From NCBI RefSeq assembly GCF_001039275.2, contig NZ_CP030117.1, positions 2,604,001 through 2,668,000 of the forward strand: DNA of 64,000 bases. The letters run 5' to 3'. This stretch comes from Brevibacillus brevis. Its GTDB lineage: Bacteria; Bacillota; Bacilli; Brevibacillales; Brevibacillaceae. The notes below the pieces were generated by a model, which was not told the origin of the DNA, made no database searches, and was given only the letters and a program-made list of their open reading frames with translations. The position numbers and the translations under genes are program-made. Below are positions 56,283 to 64,000 of this stretch, piece by piece (position 1 is the first letter of the stretch; every line of letters starts with the position of its first letter).

Positions 56283-57917
56283 TTAATGACGATGCCCAAT
56301 GACATGTGCAGTTATGGCGATGCGCAGCAGCATTTGATCGTGTCCGTTTTCCGCATTCAATCCGGTCCACTCTCGGATGAGCTGGATGCGGTATTTGATT
56401 GTATTTTTATGGACATACAAACGACGCGCGGCTTCCGCGTAATTACCATCCGCTTGCAAAAACACTTGCAAGGTTTGTAAGAGTTGTCCGTTCTTGTCTC
56501 GATCATAGCTTTGGATTTTGCCCAGACATTCTTCTGCAAACGCTTGGGCTTCTGTCGCAGGATCGTCTGCGTACATGATTCGCTCGAGTCCCAAGTCGTG
56601 GTAGCTTTTGATGACGCTAAGAGAAGAGATGGTGGTGGTGTTTGCAGAATGTAGAGCGGTTTGCAAGCTGATCAGTGCTTCCCGATAACTACGAACGATG
56701 CCTTCCCGTTTCGGATGATATCGCCCAATTCCTGCAAATACGGGCTGATCCAGTTGCTTGGTGGCCGTATTCAAGCACTGTTCTTGCAGCCATTGCGAGA
56801 GTGATTCAGTGGGGGTATGAATAGACATCGGCACGAGCAAGAGGACACGATTTTCCTGATCCAATCCATACAGAATCGCTCCATGGGAAGAAAAAAAGCT
56901 GTGCAACGCGTTCAGAAGATGATGGTTTTCTTGCCAAAGTTCCATGCTGGTTTTGTCGTGGGGGGAGGTGCTTAGGAGCATCGCGATATAATGATCGGAC
57001 AACTCCCAGCCGACTTCATCCGCCTTTCGCATGAGCATTTCGTGTGAGACGATCTGGCCACTGACAAGTTGTTGTAAAAAATCATTGCGAAAACGCTGGA
57101 ATGTTTCCTGGATGGCTCGTTGTCGCTGCATTTCAAGTGCCAAGAGGGCAGCACTTTGCTCGATGGCAACTTTTTCCCACGCGTATAGATCACGCTCCCG
57201 CTGTCCAATGATGATGGTTCCCTGCACGATCTGGTCGTGGAGAAGCCACCGGACATGGATGCCTTCTTTTTGTTTGCTAAGAGGCTCTTGTGTTAGTCGA
57301 ATCGGGGCGCGTTGACCATATAGCTTGTCCAATGAATGATCAAGTGGGAGCGGAGTAAGAGAAGAATCCCATTTCCATTTATGCTGGGGGACACGGATGG
57401 AGACAGGAGCATCAAGGATATCGGACAGTAAATCTGTCAATGTAGAAATCGGAGCTCCTCCCGTCAAATAGTAATGAAACCGTTCATAAATGGCATGGGT
57501 TCTGTCCAGCTCGATGCGCTGTTTGTCATTGATGTACTGAACGACTGGCACGATGACATCTGACCAAGCTTTATCCATCGGAAAGGACAGGATGGGAAAT
57601 GCCTTTTTCGTAGCATGGGTGAGAACGGCTTCAGGAAGGTTCTCGATGTATCGACCTAATTTGATGGCAAGCCCGGGGGTGCCGATGGCGACTAGCTCAT
57701 CGATGAGCGTAATCAGCCGTTTCGTACATGTTTTTTGCTGAGAGAGAAATGGAAAGCCTGTCGTCAGAACGAATTCACCAGCTCGCAACCATCTGTGGCC
57801 ATCGGGAGAATCAAAGGAAGTAACATTCAACAGCTCATTTTCTAAAGAGTCCGCGCCAGCAAGCACTGACGATTCAGTAAAGCCACCAACTTGTATGAGC
57901 TCACGGACAGTAATCAT
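56283..57917 (-). CDS. PucR family transcriptional regulator
   Basis: A 544-residue regulator. The N-terminal PucR domain (about 1-125) shows SFDSPDGHRWLRAGEFVLTTG; a GGDEF-like/CdaR middle part follows; the C-terminal helix-turn-helix has YAEAARRLYVHKNTIKYRI. Members control purine, hydantoin, sugar-acid or amino-acid catabolism and usually activate a neighbouring operon. Here the divergent genes encode an SSS transporter, an amidohydrolase and an M20 amidase, so it probably answers to their substrate. ATG 57917 (MITVRELIQVGG) is the usual family start. Confidence 0.9.
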   Translation of the reverse strand: MITVRELIQVGGFTESSVLAGADSLENELLNVTSFDSPDGHRWLRAGEFVLTTGFPFLSQQKTCTKRLITLIDELVAIGTPGLAIKLGRYIENLPEAVLTHATKKAFPILSFPMDKAWSDVIVPVVQYINDKQRIELDRTHAIYERFHYYLTGGAPISTLTDLLSDILDAPVSIRVPQHKWKWDSSLTPLPLDHSLDKLYGQRAPIRLTQEPLSKQKEGIHVRWLLHDQIVQGTIIIGQRERDLYAWEKVAIEQSAALLALEMQRQRAIQETFQRFRNDFLQQLVSGQIVSHEMLMRKADEVGWELSDHYIAMLLSTSPHDKTSMELWQENHHLLNALHSFFSSHGAILYGLDQENRVLLLVPMSIHTPTESLSQWLQEQCLNTATKQLDQPVFAGIGRYHPKREGIVRSYREALISLQTALHSANTTTISSLSVIKSYHDLGLERIMYADDPATEAQAFAEECLGKIQSYDRDKNGQLLQTLQVFLQADGNYAEAARRLYVHKNTIKYRIQLIREWTGLNAENGHDQMLLRIAITAHVIGHRH

Positions 57918-58022
57918 TACGCTCACCATGCCTTCATCATCTTTTAGCTACTCGCACAAAACCCCGTTCCGTTTTCTAGCCATGTGAACAAAGGAGATGT
58001 TTGAATTTTTCGATAATACTAA

Positions 58023-58045
58023 TGTACATGTCCAGGATGTGTACA
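58023..58045. promoter_or_regulatory. Paired TGTACA boxes, candidate PucR operator
   Basis: TGTACA at 58023-58028 and 58040-58045, 17 bases centre to centre, flanked by partly symmetrical AT/AT bases, in the pucR/DUF3311 gap. Confidence 0.4.
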
Positions 58046-58082
58046 GGCAATGGGACAAATCGAGCAAACTGGGGGGAGTCGT

Positions 58083-58280
58083 ATGAAAGCGAGAGATTGG
58101 CTAGGGGTACTGCCGTTCATTGGGATGCTGGGAGGAATTCCGTTTGTGAATCGGGTTGAGCCTTACGTAGTAGGCATGCCGTTTGTCCTATTTTGGATCG
58201 TTCTCTGGGTTGTCTTAACTTCCGTCATCATGGCATTCCTCAACAAAATCGACCCTGCTACGAAGGAGGACGGCCAATGA
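58083..58280 (+). CDS. DUF3311 small membrane protein (transporter subunit)
   Basis: A 65-residue membrane protein with two spans (about 6-22 and 30-52); the opening WLGVLPFIGMLGGIPFVNRVEPYV, cited here in part as LGGIPFVNRVEPYV, is the DUF3311 mark. In many Bacilli DUF3311 genes lie directly before an SSS-family permease, and the two are thought to work together. ATG 58083 follows GGGGGGAGT. Overlaps the permease gene by four bases (ATGA). Confidence 0.9.
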   Translation: MKARDWLGVLPFIGMLGGIPFVNRVEPYVVGMPFVLFWIVLWVVLTSVIMAFLNKIDPATKEDGQ

Positions 58281-59767
58281 ATATCGCCTTGATCATTATT
58301 TTTGCCTTTTTATTGCTGTCCTTCTATTCCGGTATTCGTGCGCAACAAGGGAAAGACATGAATATGGAACAATGGACAGTTGGTGGCAGAGGATTCGGTT
58401 CGATCTTTATTTTCTTGCTGGTAGCAGGCGAGATTTATACGACATTCACCTTTTTGGGAGGCAGTGGATGGGCGTACTCCAAAGGGGCACCTTCTTATTA
58501 CGTTCTCTCTTACATTTCCCTCGCCTATGTGATTTCCTACTGGCTCTTGCCGCCCATTTGGCGGTATGCCAAAGAGCACAGGCTCGTCTCCCAATCCGAT
58601 TTTTTTGTAAGCAAATACAAGAGTCCGATACTCGGAATTTTGGTTGCAGCGGTCGGAGTCATTGCGATTATTCCGTATCTCGTCCTCCAATTCAAAGGCC
58701 TGGGGATCATCGTATCGGAAGCATCCTATGGCTCGATTTCGCCTGCTGCTGCGATATGGATCGGAGTCATTGTTGTGACCATTTACGTCATGATCTCAGG
58801 GATTCACGGCTCGGCTTGGACGGCTGCGATCAAGGACATCATGATTTTCTTTGTCGTCGTTTTCCTCGGGCTTTATCTTCCGTTTCATTACTATGGGGGC
58901 ATCCAGCCAATGTTTGAAGCTGTACAAGCCTCCAATCCGGGTTTCTTGACGTTCCCAGAGGAAGGATTAAGCATTTCCTGGTACATTTCAACGGTGCTTG
59001 TCACGGTGTTCGGATTTTACATGTGGCCGCATACGTTCGGCTCTGTATTTTCCGCGAAAAATGCAAATGTGTTCCGCAAAAATACGATCATGCTGCCGCT
59101 CTATACCTTGATGCTTTTGTTTGTGTTCTTTGTCGGCTTTACGGCGATCCTGCAAGTGCCCGGTTTAAAAGGGGCGGACGGTGATTTGTCCTTGCTCCGT
59201 CTGTCGTTGCAAACATTCGATCCGTGGGTGGTTGGCATCATTGGAGCAGCAGGCTTGCTCACGGCGCTCGTACCAGGCTCGATGCTTTTGATGACAGGGG
59301 CGACGCTCTTGGCGAAAAATGTGTATAAAGTTATGGCTCCGCACACATCTGACGTACAAATCGCCCGGATTGCCAAATGGTTGGTGCCTGTCATCTCGTT
59401 GATCTCGTTGTATTTTGCACTGAGTGGGGGAGATACGCTCGTAACGCTGTTATTAATGGGCTACAGCTTGGTCACACAGTTATTCCCGGCATTGCTTTTC
59501 AGTCTCCCTGCCAAGCCGTGGGTGAATAAATACGGTGCGTTTGCCGGGATTTTATGTGGGGTGTCAACCGTTGCGTATGTGACGATTTTCCAAGTGACGA
59601 TTGCGACCATGTTCCCGAATTGGCCAGCCGCTGTCAAAGACTTGAACATTGGTGTCGTGGCATTGCTGGTCAATCTCGTCGTGATGTTTACTGTGACATT
59701 TGTGACGAGGAATCTTTTTGCACTGAATCGTCATACGGCTAACACAGAAGGGACACCAACTCTTTAA
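58277..59767 (+). CDS. Sodium:solute symporter (SSS family)
   Basis: A 496-residue permease with about 13 membrane spans. The SSS core is seen in GEIYTTFTFLGGSGWAYSKG, VGVIAIIPYLVLQFKGLG and the LTALVPGSMLLMTGATLLAKN stretch (part cited). ATG 58277 follows AAGGAGG and overlaps the DUF3311 stop. It imports an organic solute with sodium; the two downstream hydrolases suggest an amide, ureide or cyclic imide (inference). Confidence 0.92.
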   Translation: MNIALIIIFAFLLLSFYSGIRAQQGKDMNMEQWTVGGRGFGSIFIFLLVAGEIYTTFTFLGGSGWAYSKGAPSYYVLSYISLAYVISYWLLPPIWRYAKEHRLVSQSDFFVSKYKSPILGILVAAVGVIAIIPYLVLQFKGLGIIVSEASYGSISPAAAIWIGVIVVTIYVMISGIHGSAWTAAIKDIMIFFVVVFLGLYLPFHYYGGIQPMFEAVQASNPGFLTFPEEGLSISWYISTVLVTVFGFYMWPHTFGSVFSAKNANVFRKNTIMLPLYTLMLLFVFFVGFTAILQVPGLKGADGDLSLLRLSLQTFDPWVVGIIGAAGLLTALVPGSMLLMTGATLLAKNVYKVMAPHTSDVQIARIAKWLVPVISLISLYFALSGGDTLVTLLLMGYSLVTQLFPALLFSLPAKPWVNKYGAFAGILCGVSTVAYVTIFQVTIATMFPNWPAAVKDLNIGVVALLVNLVVMFTVTFVTRNLFALNRHTANTEGTPTL

Positions 59768-59794
59768 TCCTAATTTCTTAAAGGAGGCAGTTAC

Positions 59795-61417
59795 ATGGCA
59801 GATACTGTTTTTCTTAACGGACAGGTGGTCACGGTAGATCAAGAGAATCGGGTGGCAGAGGCAGTAGCAGTCAGGGGGAATCGCATCCTTGTTGTCGGGT
59901 CTAGTGAAGATGTGAAACCGTTGATTCAATCACATACAAACGTCATTGATTTGCAAGGGAAGAGTCTATTGCCCGGCTTCATCGATGCCCATCTGCATAT
60001 TACGATTTACGGTACGAACAAGCTGGGAGTCGATTGCAAAGCGAGAAGGATCACGTCAATTGATGAACTGCTCACTGCACTGCAAGAACAAGCGAAAAAA
60101 ACACCCAGAGGGGAATGGGTGAGGGCATGTGGGTTCGATGAGAATCTCATGGTCGAGCAACGCTATCCGACACTTGCCGAGCTGGATGAAGTGACGACAG
60201 CGCATCCTGTTTTTGTCATGAGGACGTGTGCTCATCATTCTGTCGTAAACAGCAGAGCGCTTGCCATTGCGGGTTATGACCGAAACACAGCCGATCCCCA
60301 AGGTGGACGTATTGATCGTGATGCAGATGGTGAGCTAACGGGATTCCTCATCGAAACGGCACATATGAACATGTTTGAAAAAGCTGCTTTTACAGAAGCA
60401 GAGTACATCCAAGGCCTGCGATTGGCTTCGAAAGATTTTGTTGCTGCGGGCATTACGAGTGTCCACGATGCGGGAGGATACGGGCCAGAGAACTATCGGG
60501 CGATGCAAAAAGCGGTACAGAAAGGTGACGTGAAAGTTCGCATCTACGCAATGGTTTGTGCGCTGAATCAATCCGACGATTTTGTCCGAAAGATGATCGA
60601 TGCCGGGATGGTAACAGGTACGGGGAATGCTCGCTTCCGAATCGGACCCGCGAAGGTTTTTACCGATGGGGCAAGCATTGCGCCCACGATGGCCATGCGT
60701 AAACCGTTCACCAGCCGACCCGATGATTACGGAATTCTCTACTATGAACAGGACGAGTTGAATACCATTTTGGGAGAGGCACATGCAAGAGGTTTTCAAA
60801 TTACCGCTCATGCCCAGGGAGATCGAGCGATTGACATGCTGCTCACATGCTTTGAAACGGCACTAGAAGCACATCCGCGCGCGAATCACCGACATCGAAT
60901 TGAACATGCGGGTGTATCTGCGCCAGATCTGCTGGCGAGAATGGCTCGGCTAGGTGTCGTACCCATTCCGAACCCTGCTTTTATCTACGATTACGGCGAT
61001 TCGTATGTGAACAACATCGGAGAGCGTGTCGGGCATATGTTTCCGGCGAGAGATCAGTTCGACGCGGAGATCATTACGGCGGGAGCATCGGATAGTCCCG
61101 TGACTGATTTCAACCCACTGATCGGGATTCATGCTGCTGTTAATCGGTTGAGTAAAACAGGTCAGGATGTGGGGAGCAATCAAAGGGTCAGCATCATGGA
61201 GGCGATTCGCATGTTTACTTGGAACGGAGCGTACGCCAGTTTTGAGGAGGGGATCAAAGGGAGTATTGAGGTCGGGAAGCTGGCTGATCTCGTTGTGCTG
61301 GACGGCGATATTTTGGCAACGCGGGCAGATCGCATCAAAGAGCTGCGCGTAGACAAAACGATGATAGATGGGGAGTTCGTCTATCTACGCCAAGATGAGG
61401 AGGTTCTACAAGCATGA
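59795..61417 (+). CDS. Amidohydrolase (YtcJ-like, amidohydro_3 group)
   Basis: A 540-residue metal-dependent hydrolase. The HxH site is in LLPGFIDAHLHITIYG; RTCAHHSVVNSRAL, ITAHAQGDRAID, HRHRIEHAGV and the Asp in ITAGASDSPVTDFNP follow in the usual order. YtcJ-type enzymes have varied or unknown substrates; imides, N-acyl or cyclic ureides fit the context. ATG after AAAGGAGG. Overlaps the next gene by ATGA. Confidence 0.88.
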   Translation: MADTVFLNGQVVTVDQENRVAEAVAVRGNRILVVGSSEDVKPLIQSHTNVIDLQGKSLLPGFIDAHLHITIYGTNKLGVDCKARRITSIDELLTALQEQAKKTPRGEWVRACGFDENLMVEQRYPTLAELDEVTTAHPVFVMRTCAHHSVVNSRALAIAGYDRNTADPQGGRIDRDADGELTGFLIETAHMNMFEKAAFTEAEYIQGLRLASKDFVAAGITSVHDAGGYGPENYRAMQKAVQKGDVKVRIYAMVCALNQSDDFVRKMIDAGMVTGTGNARFRIGPAKVFTDGASIAPTMAMRKPFTSRPDDYGILYYEQDELNTILGEAHARGFQITAHAQGDRAIDMLLTCFETALEAHPRANHRHRIEHAGVSAPDLLARMARLGVVPIPNPAFIYDYGDSYVNNIGERVGHMFPARDQFDAEIITAGASDSPVTDFNPLIGIHAAVNRLSKTGQDVGSNQRVSIMEAIRMFTWNGAYASFEEGIKGSIEVGKLADLVVLDGDILATRADRIKELRVDKTMIDGEFVYLRQDEEVLQA

Positions 61418-62673
61418 ACGTAAAAGCGAGAAAGCTGACGATCAATGAAGAACGACTGAAAAAAAGAATCGAGCAATTGGCGCAAATCGGGAAAATAGGT
61501 GAAACGGGTGTATGTCGACTCGCTTTGTCCGCTGAAGACCGGGCAGGCGTAGAGCTGGTGCGTAGCTGGATGGAAGAAGCCGGTCTTCAGACCCGGATCG
61601 ATGACTTCGGCAATTTGATTGGTCGGATGACGGGGAAGGATGAGCAAGCTCCGATCTTGATGATTGGCTCGCATATCGATTCGCAGCCGTACGGCGGTCA
61701 GTATGATGGGGTGATCGGGGTATTGGGTGGACTAGAAGTCGTCCAGACGTTGAATGAACAAGGGCTTATGCCGGAACAGTCGATTGAAGTCGTTGCGTTT
61801 TGTGACGAAGAAGGATGCCGGTTTCAAAAAGGACTGTTTGGTTCCAAAGGCATTCTTGGGATGCTGGACCCAACGGACTTGGAGAGGACGGATAAAAACG
61901 GGATCACACGCAGGCAGGCACTGATTGATTTTGGGTGCGACCCTGATTGCCTGGAAGCGTCTATTTATCCAAAAGGCAGCATCGGTGCTTATCTGGAGCT
62001 GCATATTGAACAGGGGCCGATTCTCGACGATGCAAAAGAAGCGATTGGAATCGTGTCGGCGATATCGGGGCCTTTGTGGTGGACGGTCGAGCTGACTGGC
62101 TTTGCCGGGCACGCTGGTTCCGTACCGATGCCGATGAGAAAAGATGCACTAGTCGGCGCGGCAAAAGTAATTTTGGCAGTGAACGAGCTGGCAAAGCTCG
62201 ATCCACAAGCGCCAACAGTCGGTACAGTCGGTCACTTGGAGGTTTTCCCGGATTCGCGCAACATCATTCCCGAGCGGGTGCGTTTATCGATTGATTTGCG
62301 GGATATCGATTTGAAGCGTCGCGATGAGCGCGAACAAGCGTTGCGCGAGGCGATTGAGCTAGCCGCCGTAGAAGGTGGATTGAAATATACCATTACGGAA
62401 GATACGAATAGTGACCCGCGTTACTGTGCCGACTGGATAAAGGCAATTATGCATGAGGAGAGCAGCAAGCTCGGTGCCTCTGTACGCGAGCTGATGAGTG
62501 GTCCTTTCCACGACGCATTGGCACTCTCCTACGTTTGTGATTACGGGATGATTTTTGTCCGCTGCAAGGACGGTATCAGTCATAATCCGCAGGAATACGC
62601 AGCCTATGAAGATGTGGCACTGGGAACAGAGCTGCTCTACAAAACCGTATTGCGGATGAGTATCAATCAATAA
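61414..62673 (+). CDS. M20 family amidase/carbamoylase (allantoate- or N-carbamoyl-amino-acid hydrolase-like)
   Basis: A 419-residue zinc-dependent enzyme. Metal residues lie in MIGSHIDSQPYGGQYDGVIG, CDEEGCRFQ, ELHIEQGP, and near the end SHNPQEYA. The dimer domain includes GFAGHAGSVPMPMRKDAL. The pattern groups with allantoate amidohydrolase, beta-ureidopropionase and L-carbamoylase. It starts inside the end of the amidohydrolase gene, so the two steps are coupled: one enzyme may open a ring or release an amide and the other may split the carbamoyl product (inference). Confidence 0.9.
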   Translation: MNVKARKLTINEERLKKRIEQLAQIGKIGETGVCRLALSAEDRAGVELVRSWMEEAGLQTRIDDFGNLIGRMTGKDEQAPILMIGSHIDSQPYGGQYDGVIGVLGGLEVVQTLNEQGLMPEQSIEVVAFCDEEGCRFQKGLFGSKGILGMLDPTDLERTDKNGITRRQALIDFGCDPDCLEASIYPKGSIGAYLELHIEQGPILDDAKEAIGIVSAISGPLWWTVELTGFAGHAGSVPMPMRKDALVGAAKVILAVNELAKLDPQAPTVGTVGHLEVFPDSRNIIPERVRLSIDLRDIDLKRRDEREQALREAIELAAVEGGLKYTITEDTNSDPRYCADWIKAIMHEESSKLGASVRELMSGPFHDALALSYVCDYGMIFVRCKDGISHNPQEYAAYEDVALGTELLYKTVLRMSINQ

Positions 62674-62681
62674 GAGAGAGG

Positions 62682-62714
62682 GTCGCCCGTCTAAGCGGAT
62701 AGGCGACTTTTTTT
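62682..62714 (+). terminator. Terminator of the SSS-amidohydrolase operon
   Basis: GTCGCC pairs with GGCGAC, with inner pairing, and seven T follow. Confidence 0.9.
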
Positions 62715-62802
62715 CATACAGCCAATGACGAGACTTTACAGGCTGTTTTTGATATATTTTAGTCTGAGAGGTTCTTATCACGTTTGAGGAAGGAAGAATG
62801 GC

Positions 62803-63660
62803 ATGAAAATGCGTGTTTCCGCTGTGCAGTACCATCTGCATACCATACATAGCTTTGAAGACTTTGCCAATCAAGTTGAGCACTACGTGAAAAACGCGCA
62901 AGAGTACGACACAGAATTCCTCCTTTTCCCGGAGCTGTTTACGACTCAACTCATGTCAATCGGAGACGAGCAGGGCAATGCGCTGCCAATTACGGCATTG
63001 CCGTCATTCACGGATCAATATGTCGAGCTGTTTCGATCCCTCGCTGCCAAATATGAGATGCATCTGATTGGTGGAACACACATCATCGAGGAAAACGGCA
63101 AGCTTTACAATACGGCTTTTCTGTTTTACCCGGATGGACGTGTAGGGCAGCAGAAAAAAATCCATATCACCCCATGGGAAGTAAAAGGCTGGAACATGGG
63201 GGCTGGCGACTCGTTGCAAATCTTTGAGACCGACAAAGGGAAGGTCGCGATGATTATTTGCTACGACATCGAGTTTCCTGAGTGGGTGCGCATCGCCAAA
63301 GCACGGGGCGCAGACGTCATTTTCTGCCCATCCTGCACGGATGATCGCCACGCATTCCACCGCGTACGTTACACCAGCCATGCCCGGACGATTGAAAACC
63401 AGGTGTATGTCGTGTTGACTGGTACTGTAGGCTCGCTGCCGACAGTTGATTTCATGCGAGCGAACTTTGGACAAGCGGCGATCCTGACGCCAAACGATGT
63501 TCCGTTCCCTCCTCGTGGCGTTCTGGCTGAAGGGGAGATCAACCACGACATGATGGTAACCGCTGACTTGGATATCCAATTGCTATACGACGTACGAGAA
63601 AAAGGCTCCGTCACAACGTGGCGCGACCGCCGCATCGATTTGTATACCGACTGGAAGTAA
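62803..63660 (+). CDS. Carbon-nitrogen hydrolase (nitrilase superfamily)
   Basis: A 285-residue amidase-type enzyme with the Glu-Lys-Cys triad: Glu in LLFPELFTTQL, Lys in GQQKKIHITPWE, Cys in AMIICYDIEFPEW. Cytosolic; acts on small amides such as omega-amides or N-carbamoyl compounds. ATG 62803 follows GGAAGGAAGAA. A GNAT gene follows 36 bases later; fusion of these two families is known in other bacteria. Confidence 0.9.
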   Translation: MKMRVSAVQYHLHTIHSFEDFANQVEHYVKNAQEYDTEFLLFPELFTTQLMSIGDEQGNALPITALPSFTDQYVELFRSLAAKYEMHLIGGTHIIEENGKLYNTAFLFYPDGRVGQQKKIHITPWEVKGWNMGAGDSLQIFETDKGKVAMIICYDIEFPEWVRIAKARGADVIFCPSCTDDRHAFHRVRYTSHARTIENQVYVVLTGTVGSLPTVDFMRANFGQAAILTPNDVPFPPRGVLAEGEINHDMMVTADLDIQLLYDVREKGSVTTWRDRRIDLYTDWK

Positions 63661-63696
63661 GCAATCCATCGTGATCTGGACAGCAGGAGGATGAAT

Positions 63697-64000
63697 ATGT
63701 ACAGAAAAGAACTGTATGTATTTGAAGGGAGCAAGCCGCGGAAAGCCGTTATTCGCAACTACAATCGCGCAGATTTCTTCGAATTGATCCAAATACAGGC
63801 GGAGAGCTTTCCCCCACCGTTTCCGTCTGAGCTATGGTGGAACCAGGAGCAGCTGACGAACCATATTACCCTGTTCCCAGAAGGTGCCATTTGTGTAGAA
63901 GTGGACGGTGTTTTGGCAGGTTCGATGACAGGGTTGCTCGTGAAGTTTGATCCGGCTCACCCCGAACATAAGTGGGAAGATGTCACGGATAGCGGTTATA
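63697..64000 (+). CDS. GNAT-like acetyltransferase (3' end outside window)
   Basis: The first 101 codons of an acetyltransferase. It begins MYRKELYVFEGSKPRKAVIR, then IQIQAESFPPPFPSELWW and AICVEVDGVLAGSMTGLLV, the usual beginning of the fold; the acetyl-CoA loop would lie beyond the window. ATG 63697 has AGGAGG six bases upstream, better than ATG 63691, which touches it. Probably one transcript with the nitrilase-family gene. Confidence 0.78.
   Translation, partial: MYRKELYVFEGSKPRKAVIRNYNRADFFELIQIQAESFPPPFPSELWWNQEQLTNHITLFPEGAICVEVDGVLAGSMTGLLVKFDPAHPEHKWEDVTDSGY

Overview
The window looks like chromosome from an aerobic, spore-forming member of the Bacilli, most probably a Brevibacillus (inferred from content, not from a search). 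It has the Bacillus-type backbone dinG - ypmB/tseB - asnS - dnaD, a late-sporulation-type (sigma-K-like) promoter, CotSA/YheC-like spore-coat genes, strong AGGAGG ribosome sites, frequent GTG/TTG starts, vegetative sigma-A promoters and many T-tailed hairpin terminators. No rRNA, tRNA, CRISPR array, prophage or transposase was seen. Both ends cut genes: dinG lacks its 5' part and a GNAT gene lacks its 3' part.

Layout. 1-8.7 kb: dinG (3' part), a ComEC-C-terminal-like lipoprotein with a degraded metal site, rex, mtaD, a 376-bp non-coding stretch, two membrane-anchored surface proteins (the second TseB/YpmB-like), and a coupled pair consisting of an outer-face membrane protein and a shortened FtsH-type AAA protease. 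8.8-11.6 kb: a remarkable 941-residue protein built of three tandem-repeat blocks of different period (6, 10 and 5 residues). 11.8-13.9 kb: asnS and dnaD. 14.0-20.9 kb: a seven-gene, tightly packed operon for sugar activation and glycan assembly (coiled-coil protein, two GT4, one GT2, a nucleotidyltransferase, an NAD-epimerase and UDP-glucose dehydrogenase), resembling the ytcABC/ytdA/cotSA spore-coat genes and preceded by a sigma-K-like promoter. 21-32.7 kb: pepF, a two-gene RND efflux system, an SDR, yajQ, a surface protein, an APH-fold kinase, an acyl-CoA ligase and a GNAT.

32.7-48.5 kb is mixed-strand housekeeping: leuCD with a divergent LysR regulator; a class F-like sortase with a tiny His/Lys-rich secreted protein ending in an MPKTG motif; thioredoxin; RluA-type pseudouridine synthase; a YheC/D ATP-grasp coat protein; VOC, GNAT and Nudix proteins; D-serine dehydratase; a methyltransferase; an amidase; TrhO; dUTPase. 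48.6-54 kb: a DAO-type oxidoreductase, then the sulfate ABC operon (sbp-cysT-cysW-cysA) behind a near-perfect sigma-A promoter. 54-56 kb: a 38-codon basic gene and a YkpA/YbiT-type ABC-F ATPase. 56-62.7 kb: a catabolic island with a PucR regulator divergent from a DUF3311-SSS transporter pair, an amidohydrolase and an M20 amidase/carbamoylase. The window ends with a nitrilase-family amidase followed by the cut GNAT gene.

The parts most worth following up are the three-period repeat protein next to the sporulation glycan operon, the split FtsH-like pair, and the sortase with its tail-less MPKTG partner, separated by an internal terminator.
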